A DNA stretch of 64,000 nucleotides from Microbacteriaceae bacterium MWH-Ta3 (GTDB lineage: Bacteria > Actinomycetota > Actinomycetes > Actinomycetales > Microbacteriaceae): the NCBI GenBank assembly GCA_003053925.1, contig QBKD01000001.1, positions 496,001-560,000 on the forward strand, in the 5' to 3' direction. Under the pieces are notes generated by a model. The model saw only the letters and a program-made list of their open reading frames with translations, ran no database searches and was not told where the DNA came from. Below, one piece after another: positions 15,650-24,351 of this stretch (its first letter is position 1; each line of letters starts with the position of its first letter). Both the position numbers and the translations under genes were made by a program.

Positions 15650-16909
15650 CTACTTCTTACCCTTCTTCGCGGCGGCCTTCTTGGCGGCCTTCTTTTCGGC
15701 GGCAGCCAGAGCCTTCGCCACCTTTGCGGCACGTGCCTCGCGGATGCGAATCTGACGTGCGGATTGAATAACCTCGCTGGCGCCTTCCACTTCGCTGACC
15801 ACGTTGTGAGCACCGATCTTGTTCCGGCGCGAAATCTGGAAGATCGACACGGTAACAGCAAGAGTGATGATGAGGTCGATGATTAGCCCGCCGGGAACAA
15901 ACAGCACGAGCAACGAGCTGAGAGCACCCACGAGACCTGCGGCAGGAAGTGTCAGCAACCAGCCCACAACGATTTGGCCCGCCTTGTTCCAGCGAACGGC
16001 ACCACCCTTGCGGCCCATACCCGAACCGATGATTGCACCCGAGGCGACCTGCGTAGTCGACAGCGCAAAGCCCAAGTTGCTCGATGCCAGAATGGTGACG
16101 CCACCCGCAACCTCGGCCGCAAAGCCTTGAGCCGGCTTGATTTCGGCCAGACCGGCACCCATCGTACGGATAATGCGCCAGCCTCCCATGTAGGTTCCCA
16201 ACGCAATGGCCAGGGCGGCTGCGACAACAACCCACAACTCGACATGGTCGCCGCTCGACTGCAGTCCTGCCGCAACGAGGACGAGGGTAATGACACCCAT
16301 CGTCTTCTGTGCGTCGTTGGTTCCGTGCGACAGAGCCAGCAACGAGGACGAGAAGATCTGTCCCACCTTGAACGAATTGCGGCCCGTGCCGATACCGGTG
16401 GTCTCGCGCGCGTGTTGCGAACGCGCAGTCACGATGTAGGCAATCTTCGTCGCGAGGAATGCAACGATGCCCGCCAACAGCGGTGCCATCAGCGCGGGGA
16501 TAACAACCTTCTGCAAGATTGCCGGGAAATTCACGCCGGCAACACCCGCGTACACGAGCGCCGCACCCACCAGGCCACCAAACAGTGCGTGCGATGACGA
16601 CGAGGGCAGGCCCAGGAACCAGGTGGTGAGGTTCCACAGGATCGCGCCCGTGAGGCCCGCAAAGACCATCTCGGGGACAATCTGAACGTCCTCATTAATG
16701 AGCGATACCGAAATGGCCTTGGCCACCTCGGTCGACAAGAATGCGCCGACCAGGTTCATGACCGCAGCGATAATGACGGCGGTGCGCGGCTTCAGCGCGC
16801 CCGTCGCGATGGGGGTTGCCATCGCGTTGGCGGTGTCGTGAAAGCCGTTGGTGAAATCAAAAAACAACGCCAGCGCAATAACCAGCACGACGATAGTGAG
16901 GGGATCCAT
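15650..16909 (-). CDS. pit: PiT-family inorganic phosphate transporter
   Basis: A 419-aa low-affinity phosphate/cation symporter. The start is the ATG at 16909 (MDPLTIVVLVIALALFFDF), preceded by GAAAGG; the longer frame adds a non-conserved leader. The duplicated PiT signature is present twice: DFTNGFHDTANAMATPIATGAL near the N-terminus and ALSHGTNDAQKTMGVITL in the second half. About ten membrane helices. The C-terminus is an Ala/Lys-rich cytoplasmic tail (AAEKKAAKKAAAKKGKK) likely unstructured and positively charged. Cotranscribed with the small membrane protein downstream; no PhoU-like partner here. Confidence 0.9.
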   Translation of the reverse strand: MDPLTIVVLVIALALFFDFTNGFHDTANAMATPIATGALKPRTAVIIAAVMNLVGAFLSTEVAKAISVSLINEDVQIVPEMVFAGLTGAILWNLTTWFLGLPSSSSHALFGGLVGAALVYAGVAGVNFPAILQKVVIPALMAPLLAGIVAFLATKIAYIVTARSQHARETTGIGTGRNSFKVGQIFSSSLLALSHGTNDAQKTMGVITLVLVAAGLQSSGDHVELWVVVAAALAIALGTYMGGWRIIRTMGAGLAEIKPAQGFAAEVAGGVTILASSNLGFALSTTQVASGAIIGSGMGRKGGAVRWNKAGQIVVGWLLTLPAAGLVGALSSLLVLFVPGGLIIDLIITLAVTVSIFQISRRNKIGAHNVVSEVEGASEVIQSARQIRIREARAAKVAKALAAAEKKAAKKAAAKKGKK

Positions 16910-17109
16910 GGGACCCTTTCCGAACGAGGAGAAATGGAAATCGAAGCGCGCGGCGAAAAATATCGCGTTGCGGTTAAACATTAGTGACGAGGAACTGGAC
17001 TGCACACCGAATTTCGGTGAACTTTAGGTGAACACAATCACGGGCACCGCGCCTCGGCGCCTGTGGATAAAGTTGGCACGAAGTCGAACCCCGCTGGTGA
17101 GGTGTGGGC
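16910..17109. other. Intergenic region between pit and the FN3 protein gene
   Basis: About 200 bp between two divergent genes. It must hold both promoters, but I see no convincing box, palindrome or structured element in it. Confidence 0.5.
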
Positions 17110-20100
17110 ATGAACATTCGCTTATCACTTCGTGCATCGTTCGCCCTGATTGTGTCGCTTGCGATCGCCGTATCCGTCATTGCGCCCCGCTCGATGGAGT
17201 CTTCCGATATCGCGCGCGCCGATGCGCTGCACCCTCAGCCGCTTGATGTCATTGCGCTTCCCGACGGCGTCACGCTACTCACGGACTGGGTGCTCGATTC
17301 CGCGAATAATCGCGGCCTGGCGTTCGGCACGACGGCCGCGGGGAAGACGGCGGCCCTCACGATGAATCTGCAGACATTCGCAATCACAGTTGTGCCGGGA
17401 ACCGTGAGTGACGACGCAATCGCCGGCGGAACACCCGTAATTTATGGCGGTTACGTGTCTGTGCCTTTCACGCGTAACACCGCGGGCGACAGAGTGGTGA
17501 GTTTCGCACTGTCGTCGTTGGTGCGCGTATCGTCGACCACCTTGCCCTCCTCCGCCGGCTTTGGGTCCGTCTGGATGTTGAATACCGCGGGAACCTTCGG
17601 TTACCTCGGCACACGCGGCACCACCACGGCGCTATCCAAGTTCACCGTTCCCGCCTTCACGCCGGCACTGGCCGCCACACTTCCCGCGACTCATAGCCAG
17701 CTCACGACACTGACCGCGATGGGCAGCGCTCAGTGGGCCACGTTTAACACGACACCTGCAACCATCAGCCCCATCAGTGGCAGCACGTTGTTGCCCACCC
17801 AGACAATCGCTTTACCGGCGAACGCGTCGGCTCCAACGACAGCAATCGTCGACGGTGAGAACATTCTGTACGGTACCGATTCCACACCGGGCCAGGTTGT
17901 GGTGTTTTCAACCAAAAGCAAGACATTCACCAGTGTGCTCAATTTGGATTCCACCGAGCGCGGAGCGGCTCTGTTGCACCTCGATCCCGCGACCGGGCTT
18001 TTGTACGCCGCAACGATGGCCAACGACGGACAACGAGTCGTCACCATCGACACCGCGACAATGCAGGTCGTGGGACGGTCGCCCGTGTTGAGCGGTTCCG
18101 TTCGATCTGCCTTCGCTACCGGTCAACATCTGATTCTGGGGTCAACCGAGCCTGGCGTTGCCGCCCTGCGCATGACGCTGGCGGACGCACCCGCTGCTCC
18201 CGCCGCGCCGATTGTGGCCGAAGGAAGCACCACCATCACGGCGACGTGGTCCGCGGTTGACTCGGCCGAGCCGATCAGCGAATACACCGTTCGTGCATTC
18301 GACGGCGTGACGGAACACACCTGCTCGACGACCTCACTGTCCTGCACCGTATCCGGACTGGTGAATGGCACGACCTACGACGTCACTGTCACGGCCCACA
18401 GCGCCGCCGGGGACTCGAGATCCCCTAGTGTCACCGCCACACCGTACACAGTTCCGGGTGCTCCGCGTGCGGTGACTGTTCAGCGCGGTGATTCTCATCT
18501 GGTAATTCGGTGGAATGTTCCCGATACGGGCGGCGCGGACATCGTGGAATACCGCGCCCAGGCGCGGCTGGACGACACCGTCGTTGCGCTCTGCACAGCG
18601 ACAACGACGATGTGCACGTTGAACAATCTGACGAACGGCGTTCCCTACCGAATCGAGGTGATTGCCACGAACCGCGCGGGCGATTCGGCAGCCGGCGGTG
18701 TCGCCGAGTTCAGCACGCCCGCAACCACGCCGGAGGCACCTCGGGATGTAGTGACCGAACGAGGTGCCGCGTCGATTGCGGTGCGTTGGAGCCCACCCAT
18801 GGACAACGGCGGCGACCCCATCGTGGGATACCGCGCGGCCGCACTGCTGGGCAACGATGTGGAAATGGGTGCGTGCGAGGCCGTTGCAGGCTCGTGTGTC
18901 ATCAGAGGACTGACCAATGGGGTGGCATATCGAGTAGCCGTAAGTGCGCGTAACACCATGGGATCGTCGTCGGCAGTCGCCACCGAGTTCATGACTACGC
19001 CGGCGACCACTCCCGGCCTTCCCGTGCTGGATGCGGTCACCCGACATGACACCCGTGTGGATGTGCGGTGGACGGCGCCTATCGAGACGGGCGGACTTCC
19101 CATTACGGAATATCGTGTTCGTGCGATGGTCGGTGGCGTCGAGGTGGGTGGTTGCGTCACATCCCTGACCCAGTGCTTGATAACGGGCCTCGTGAATGGA
19201 GTTGCGCATCGAATCGACGTATCGGCGATCAATGAGGTGGGCGCGAGTGAATCGGCCCACTGGGGCACGGACATCACCCCCGCAACGGTGTCAGGGCCGG
19301 TAGTCGATGTCGCGGCGGTGCGCGGGAATGCACGCATTCTGGTGGCATGGCAGGTGCCCTCGGATGACGGCGGTGAACGCATCGTGGAATATCGGGTGAC
19401 GGCATTGTTGAACGACACGATTGTGGTGAACACCTGCGTCACGTCGACACTGTCCTGCGAGCTGACGGGACTTACGAACGGCGTTCCGTATTCACTTGCT
19501 GTCGTCGCAATAAACGCGGTGGGCGGTTCACTCGAGGCGCGGGTCGCGGGCACGCGCACGCCCGCAACAGTTCCCGGAAGCCCCGTAATCATCGGTGCGG
19601 TGCGAATGGATCGCGCCATCGAGGTGTCGTTCAGCGCACCGGTGGAATCGGGAGGGGAACCCATCCAGGGTTACACGATTCACGCCACGGTGAACGACGA
19701 GGTGATGGCGGAATGCACAACCATCGCGACACACTGCCGCCTGGGCGAGCTGACAAACGGGGTGGATTACACCGTGTCTGTCAGCGCTCACAATGCGGCG
19801 GGTACATCCGAAATCGTGGCACATCCCCGTGCGGTGCGACCTGCCACACTTCCCGAAGCACCCACCGAGGTCACCGCGACCCGAGGCGACGGGCAGATCA
19901 CGATTGACTGGGCCGCCTCGGCCGTGGACGGCGGTGAACCGATTGACACATACGAGGCTCGAGCCCTCGTCGACGGTGAGATTCTGTCCACCTGCACGAG
20001 CGCTGGTACATCGTGCACCCTGACGGGACTGGAGAACGGCCGGCCGGTGTACGTGTCGGTGATTGCGCGCAGCGTGATGGGCGCCTCTGCGCCACGGGTG

Positions 20101-20700
20101 ATGGACGCCTCGATTACACCCGCAACGACGCCCAGCGCGCCTACCGCGGTGTCTGGCACGCGCGGTGACGGCACGATTACTGCAACGTGGACCGCACCCG
20201 TCAGTACAGGCGGTGACAGCATCACGCGATATGAGGTTCGAGCCCTGGCGGCTGGCCTGCCCGAGTCCGGGTGCCAGACAACGGGTGCTCTCACGTGCAC
20301 CATCCGGGGGCTCACCAACGGTGCCTCGTATCGACTTGTGGTGATTGCGGTCAACGCCATGGGTCGAGGCGCGGAATCCGCAATGTCCAGCGGGTACGTT
20401 CCCGCGGGAGTACCCAGTGCGCCTCGGAGCGTTGCGGTTGCGGGAGCGACAGCAACGGCCATTTCGCTGCGCTGGGCCGTGCCCGCTCGCATCAACGGGT
20501 CGGCCGTCGTGGATTACCGCGTGCAGTGGTCGACCCGTTCGACGGGTGGGTTCACCGCGATAGCCGATCCGGTACGCGCCGCCACGACGTCGCGGGTGGC
20601 ACGCCCGCGCCGAGGCGTCGTGTTGTACTTCCGAATCGTGGCGGTCAACGGCGTGGGAGCCTCGGTGGCCTCGGCGCCCGTGGCCGTGCGCGCAGGATAG
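17110..20700 (+). CDS. Secreted beta-propeller/nine-FN3 surface protein
   Basis: About 1196 aa from the ATG at 17110 (a GTG at 17104 is also possible). A signal peptide (LRASFALIVSLAIAVSVIA) is followed by about 320 residues of repeated beta-strand sequence resembling a propeller, then nine fibronectin type III domains of about 92 residues. Eight of the nine carry a cysteine pair (C-x5..8-C) just before the conserved GLTNG turn, for example TCVTSTLSC and ECTTIATHC, which should staple each domain; the ninth lacks it. There is no LPXTG-like signal or C-terminal anchor, so it is secreted or held non-covalently. Adhesion or polymer binding is the usual role of such proteins, but no catalytic domain is visible. 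Confidence 0.8.
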   Translation: MNIRLSLRASFALIVSLAIAVSVIAPRSMESSDIARADALHPQPLDVIALPDGVTLLTDWVLDSANNRGLAFGTTAAGKTAALTMNLQTFAITVVPGTVSDDAIAGGTPVIYGGYVSVPFTRNTAGDRVVSFALSSLVRVSSTTLPSSAGFGSVWMLNTAGTFGYLGTRGTTTALSKFTVPAFTPALAATLPATHSQLTTLTAMGSAQWATFNTTPATISPISGSTLLPTQTIALPANASAPTTAIVDGENILYGTDSTPGQVVVFSTKSKTFTSVLNLDSTERGAALLHLDPATGLLYAATMANDGQRVVTIDTATMQVVGRSPVLSGSVRSAFATGQHLILGSTEPGVAALRMTLADAPAAPAAPIVAEGSTTITATWSAVDSAEPISEYTVRAFDGVTEHTCSTTSLSCTVSGLVNGTTYDVTVTAHSAAGDSRSPSVTATPYTVPGAPRAVTVQRGDSHLVIRWNVPDTGGADIVEYRAQARLDDTVVALCTATTTMCTLNNLTNGVPYRIEVIATNRAGDSAAGGVAEFSTPATTPEAPRDVVTERGAASIAVRWSPPMDNGGDPIVGYRAAALLGNDVEMGACEAVAGSCVIRGLTNGVAYRVAVSARNTMGSSSAVATEFMTTPATTPGLPVLDAVTRHDTRVDVRWTAPIETGGLPITEYRVRAMVGGVEVGGCVTSLTQCLITGLVNGVAHRIDVSAINEVGASESAHWGTDITPATVSGPVVDVAAVRGNARILVAWQVPSDDGGERIVEYRVTALLNDTIVVNTCVTSTLSCELTGLTNGVPYSLAVVAINAVGGSLEARVAGTRTPATVPGSPVIIGAVRMDRAIEVSFSAPVESGGEPIQGYTIHATVNDEVMAECTTIATHCRLGELTNGVDYTVSVSAHNAAGTSEIVAHPRAVRPATLPEAPTEVTATRGDGQITIDWAASAVDGGEPIDTYEARALVDGEILSTCTSAGTSCTLTGLENGRPVYVSVIARSVMGASAPRVMDASITPATTPSAPTAVSGTRGDGTITATWTAPVSTGGDSITRYEVRALAAGLPESGCQTTGALTCTIRGLTNGASYRLVVIAVNAMGRGAESAMSSGYVPAGVPSAPRSVAVAGATATAISLRWAVPARINGSAVVDYRVQWSTRSTGGFTAIADPVRAATTSRVARPRRGVVLYFRIVAVNGVGASVASAPVAVRAG

Positions 20701-20709
20701 AACGCGAAA

Positions 20710-20739
20710 CGGCGGGCACCCCGAATGGGATGCCCGCCG
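20710..20739. terminator. Bidirectional terminator hairpin
   Basis: CGGCGGGCA and TGCCCGCCG form a 9-bp stem between convergent genes ending at 20700 and 20755. Confidence 0.8.
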
Positions 20740-20754
20740 AATCGTCTGACGGAT

Positions 20755-22296
20755 CTAGCTGACCAAGTCCTTGACCAGGTTGTCGTTTTCCTTCGTGTTG
20801 ATGACGGCGGCGATGTAGCCGACGACCAGCGTGATGAAGGGAAGCAGAACGAGGAACCAACCCAGGGGGCTCAGAGCGAACGAGCTCTCGGGAAGCGAGG
20901 GGTCAACGCCCTCGGCGGCCAAGCCCGACAGCAGGTTGAAGCGTGCCATGACCAGGTACATTCCACCAGTCAGCAGCACTGCCGAGGCCAGAGGAGCGAT
21001 GGTGGTCTTCCAGACGTTTCCGCCGCCTTCCTTGCGGAAGAAGCGGAAGATGGCGATTGACACGAGGATTTCCACAGCCATGACGGACACGGCGGTGATC
21101 GACGACATCCAGAAGAACAGGTTGAGGATGGGGTCGAGTCCTGCAATGGCGAAGGCCACCATGACGATCAGTGCGAGTGCCGACGTTGCGAAAACGCCGC
21201 CCTGGGGTGCGCCGCGGCCGTTGACCTTGCCGAGTGCTGCGGGCAGAACGCCGCCACGGCCAAGTGCGAAGAAGTAACGCGAACCGGCGTTCTGGAACGC
21301 CAGCAGACCGGCGAAGAGGCTCGAGATTACGAGGATCTCCATGACGCTGACCAACCAGGGTCCCACGTAGGTTGCGGTCAGGTCGAACAGCAGCGCGGCG
21401 GGGTTTGCCAGGGGCACACCATCGATTGCGGTGACGTTCAGCAGCGCGCTGACGAGTGCGGGGACCTCGCCATAGGTCTCGTCTTCAACGATTGCCATGC
21501 CGTAGCCGGTCACCATGGCGAACGACACGATGGCGAACAGTGCGGTGATGATTCCGATTGCCCAATATGTGGCAAAGGGAACGGTCTTCTTGGGGTTGGC
21601 CGATTCCTCGCCGTAGATTGCGGTTGCTTCGAAGCCGATGAACGATGCGAGAGCGAAGGCAATGGCGATACCTGCGGCACCGGTGAATCCACCGGCCAGA
21701 ATGGCAGCGGGGTCGAACGAGGCGACGAAGTCGATGCCCGAGGGGCCACCCGAGAACAGGATTGCACCGGCGACGGTCAGCAGAGCTGCGAGCTCGAGGA
21801 CGAGGAAGACACCGAGAACCTTGGCTCCGACATCAACCGACATCAGCGACAGACCCGTGACGACCACCCAGGCAAGGATGCTCCAGACGTACCAGGGAAG
21901 ATCGATTCCGAGGTAACCCGCGGCGGTGCCGGCAACCAGCCCACCGAAGAAGCCGTAGATGGCCAACTGGATGGTCACGTAGGTGAGGATCGACGTGAAT
22001 GCAGAACCCACACCCATGTTGGTTCCCAGGCCGCGTCCCACGTAGGCGAAGAATGCGCCCGCGTTAGTGACCTTCTGGCTCATGGCGGCGTAACCGACGC
22101 TGAACAACAAGAGGGTGAGGCCGACGGCCAGGTACGTGCCGGGAACGGCTGCACCGTTGCCCGCGAGCATCGCCACGGGGACGGCGCCGGTCATACCGAC
22201 GAGGGGTGCAGAGGCTGCGACAACGAAGAACACAATTCCGAAGACGCCCAGGCGCCCCTTCTTGAGTTCAGTGCCGGACGAGGTCTGGGTAGACAT
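20755..22296 (-). CDS. APC-family amino acid/amine permease
   Basis: A 513-aa membrane protein with about twelve to thirteen helices. The N-terminal GVFGIVFFVVAASAPLVGMTG holds the unwound-helix substrate site of the APC fold, and FASFIGFEATAIYGEESANPKKTVP is the characteristic loop after helix 6. It imports an amino acid or amine by proton symport. GAGGAGA precedes the ATG. The promoter carries operator copy D (22335-22354), so it is expected to be controlled with the P450/ring-cleavage genes. An aromatic or alkyl amine is my inferred substrate; ethanolamine, putrescine and neutral amino acids are alternatives. Confidence 0.85.
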   Translation of the reverse strand: MSTQTSSGTELKKGRLGVFGIVFFVVAASAPLVGMTGAVPVAMLAGNGAAVPGTYLAVGLTLLLFSVGYAAMSQKVTNAGAFFAYVGRGLGTNMGVGSAFTSILTYVTIQLAIYGFFGGLVAGTAAGYLGIDLPWYVWSILAWVVVTGLSLMSVDVGAKVLGVFLVLELAALLTVAGAILFSGGPSGIDFVASFDPAAILAGGFTGAAGIAIAFALASFIGFEATAIYGEESANPKKTVPFATYWAIGIITALFAIVSFAMVTGYGMAIVEDETYGEVPALVSALLNVTAIDGVPLANPAALLFDLTATYVGPWLVSVMEILVISSLFAGLLAFQNAGSRYFFALGRGGVLPAALGKVNGRGAPQGGVFATSALALIVMVAFAIAGLDPILNLFFWMSSITAVSVMAVEILVSIAIFRFFRKEGGGNVWKTTIAPLASAVLLTGGMYLVMARFNLLSGLAAEGVDPSLPESSFALSPLGWFLVLLPFITLVVGYIAAVINTKENDNLVKDLVS

Positions 22297-22334
22297 AAGA
22301 GATGAATCTCCTCATTGAGTTTCGGAATCGGAAT

Positions 22335-22354
22335 GTCGTTCGCTATCAAACGAC
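22335..22354. promoter_or_regulatory. Island operator, copy D
   Basis: GTCGTT-CGCTATCA-AACGAC: perfect 6-bp arms with an 8-bp spacer, 39 bp upstream of the permease start in a divergent intergenic region. It fits the consensus RTYRTT-N8-AAYRAY of the copies at 25742, 30229 and 31624. Confidence 0.65.
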
Positions 22355-22417
22355 TTGCTGTAAGAGTGCCAGAAATATCGGCCGTAGGTCAATAGTCCCG
22401 CCCATCGGAGGGTGACT

Positions 22418-22439
22418 GTTACCTGATCGTTACCTGATC
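22418..22439. repeat. Tandem 11-bp repeat in the promoter of the ADC-like gene
   Basis: GTTACCTGATC occurs twice head to tail and is followed by a partial third copy (GTTAT at 22440). One helical turn per unit suggests cooperative protein binding. Confidence 0.6.
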
Positions 22440-22480
22440 GTTATTGCCCTGGGGGCTTCATTTGGACACGAACGACTGTG

Positions 22481-22486
22481 TAGACT
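22481..22486 (+). promoter_or_regulatory. Leaderless promoter -10 (TAGACT)
   Basis: TAGACT stands seven bases before the ATG at 22494 and no ribosome-binding site is present. Confidence 0.55.
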
Positions 22487-22493
22487 CAACCCC

Positions 22494-23306
22494 ATGACTG
22501 AACTCACAGGACTTTTTGCCCCCCGCACTCCCAGCGGCAAGAGCGCCGTTGCTCCCGAGATGCCGTGGTTCTATTCGGGCACGTTATTCACCGTGGAATA
22601 CCGCACCGACCCCGCCAACGTTCGCGCGATTCTCCCCCCCGAATTGGGCTTGGCCGATGAAGACCCCGGTGCCGTTGCCTTCATCTGGGCGGACTGGCAA
22701 AGCTGCTCCACCGGCGGCGCTGAGCTTCTGGACCCCCAGCGCTCGCAGTACTACGAAGCGTTCGTCGTCGTGCGCTGCACCTATGAAGGTCAGACCTATT
22801 CACGCTGTGTTGCGATCTGGGTGACCAAGGACTTTGCGATCGCTCGCGGCTGGTTCCAGGGTTACCCCAAGAAGCTGGGCGAAGTTGCTATGACCCGCGT
22901 GATGAACGTGGGCAAGGCGGCACCCCGCCTGGCCCCCGGCGCCAAGTTGGGCATGAACGTGGGCGCGTATGGCCACCGTCTCGCCGAGGCCGTCATCACG
23001 CTGCGCGAACCCAGCGAGACCAATGGCTTCGTCAACGGACATCCCATGCTGCACTCGCGCTGGATGCCGTCGCTGACCCCCGGTGCCGGAAACTCACTGG
23101 ACCAGCTGGTGACGATGAGCGGCGTTGACGCCGAGATCGGCGAGACCTGGTCGGCCGATGCCGACATCACGCTGTTTGACTCACAGTGGGACGAGGTCGG
23201 TTCGCTGCTGCCCGTCAACGAGATCATCGGCGGTTACTACCGCGAGGTCGGTGTGACCTTCAACGGCGGTCGCCTGCTGGCCGACAAGTCCAACCCGAGC
23301 ATCTAG
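22494..23306 (+). CDS. Acetoacetate decarboxylase-family enzyme
   Basis: A 270-aa member of the ADC superfamily. The motif WFQGYPKKLGEV contains the paired lysines that in true acetoacetate decarboxylase provide the Schiff-base nucleophile and its activator. The rest (VEYRTDPANVRAILPPELGL near the N-terminus) also fits the family. Relatives include decarboxylases as well as aldolase-dehydratases, so the reaction is open. It shares its divergent promoter region, with operator copy D, with the amine permease, so a role in the same catabolic pathway (for instance a decarboxylation after ring cleavage) is plausible. Leaderless, single gene, ended by a very strong hairpin. Confidence 0.8.
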   Translation: MTELTGLFAPRTPSGKSAVAPEMPWFYSGTLFTVEYRTDPANVRAILPPELGLADEDPGAVAFIWADWQSCSTGGAELLDPQRSQYYEAFVVVRCTYEGQTYSRCVAIWVTKDFAIARGWFQGYPKKLGEVAMTRVMNVGKAAPRLAPGAKLGMNVGAYGHRLAEAVITLREPSETNGFVNGHPMLHSRWMPSLTPGAGNSLDQLVTMSGVDAEIGETWSADADITLFDSQWDEVGSLLPVNEIIGGYYREVGVTFNGGRLLADKSNPSI

Positions 23307-23315
23307 GTTCGCCAC

Positions 23316-23367
23316 GACTTAACGATGGTGGCCCCGAGGATTTCCCCGGGGCCACCATCGTTAAGTC
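23316..23367. terminator. Perfect 21-bp terminator hairpin
   Basis: A perfect 21-bp stem (arms 23316-23336 and 23347-23367, 10-nt loop) sits between convergent genes ending at 23306 and 23377. It is symmetrical enough to serve both strands. Confidence 0.85.
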
Positions 23368-23376
23368 AACAGAGCA

Positions 23377-24249
23377 CTAATCGCGCGATGCTCGGCGACG
23401 ACGAATAGCCGCAACTGTGATTCCTGCGGCAATGAGCGCGCCCGCACCGATCAGGCCGGGAACCATGTCCACACCCGTTGCCGCGAGGTCGTCCACGCCA
23501 GCGCCAGATTCGTTTGCGCCGGATCCATCGCTAATGACGATTCCGCCAGTCTGAGATGCACCCAACTTGCTGCGCGAACCCGTCATGTTGTCATTGGCGA
23601 ATGCGCTGGTGTGAATGGTGAGCGACGAGTACGCGCCCGTGGGGTACAGAGCCTGTTCGGCGGTGGGCATCGTGACAGAGCCAGCCGGGAACGTCAGAAT
23701 GACAACCGTGCCCCGGAAATCGTCCGCGGTGTTGTCGGCATTGGTCACCAGAATCTGCACGGCGGAAATGGTCACACCAGCGGGATTTTCGAAGGTGGGC
23801 CACAGTGGGTTGCCATTCATACCCGAGGTGTCAAAATCTTCACCCACCAGATCAGCACGAACCACTTCAGCATCGAAGGTTTTGCCGTCGGGCGACTCCA
23901 TGATCAGCGACACGCCATCTGCACAGGCCACGAAGGGGTCGGCGCAGAGTTCAAAATCTGCATACGGAAGTGCGATTTCAATGCCGACGCTGGTGGGGTC
24001 TTGAGCCGGCCACGGCGACGATTCTTGGTGCCACAGCTTGTATGCCACCTGGAAGGTGCTGCTGTTGGTCGCTGAGGCGTCTAATCCGCCGACCTCGGAA
24101 TTAAAGTTTTGCGCGTTTCCCCACATGCCGGTGGGGATATCCGCCTCTGTCGTCCACGGCGTAATGCCCACGGCTTGAGCGGGCGAGGACAGTAGCGTAG
24201 CGGCAGCAACTGCGGTAGCGATCGCCGCGCGGCGGAATGACGTCGTCAT
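23377..24249 (-). CDS. Sortase-anchored surface protein (LAATG signal)
   Basis: A 290-aa exported protein. Signal peptide (residues 1-26, cleavage after SSPAQA), an extracellular domain of about 220 residues with two cysteines (ELCADPFVACAD) and mostly beta-strand character, then the sorting signal LAATG, a hydrophobic helix (VPGLIGAGALIAAGITVAAI) and a basic tail RRRRASRD. LAxTG is the pentapeptide favoured by class E sortases of actinobacteria. No sortase gene is in the window. The ectodomain is not recognised. It is a single gene lying inside the catabolic island but without the island operator. Confidence 0.75.
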   Translation of the reverse strand: MTTSFRRAAIATAVAAATLLSSPAQAVGITPWTTEADIPTGMWGNAQNFNSEVGGLDASATNSSTFQVAYKLWHQESSPWPAQDPTSVGIEIALPYADFELCADPFVACADGVSLIMESPDGKTFDAEVVRADLVGEDFDTSGMNGNPLWPTFENPAGVTISAVQILVTNADNTADDFRGTVVILTFPAGSVTMPTAEQALYPTGAYSSLTIHTSAFANDNMTGSRSKLGASQTGGIVISDGSGANESGAGVDDLAATGVDMVPGLIGAGALIAAGITVAAIRRRRASRD

Positions 24250-24351
24250 GATGGCCTTTCGAAGGGAAGTTTGTAAATCTCAGTGTAGAACCGCGCCGGA
24301 GAAAAGGGAAACAGCCCCGGTTCACACCGGGGCTGTCCTCGATTCCTCGAT

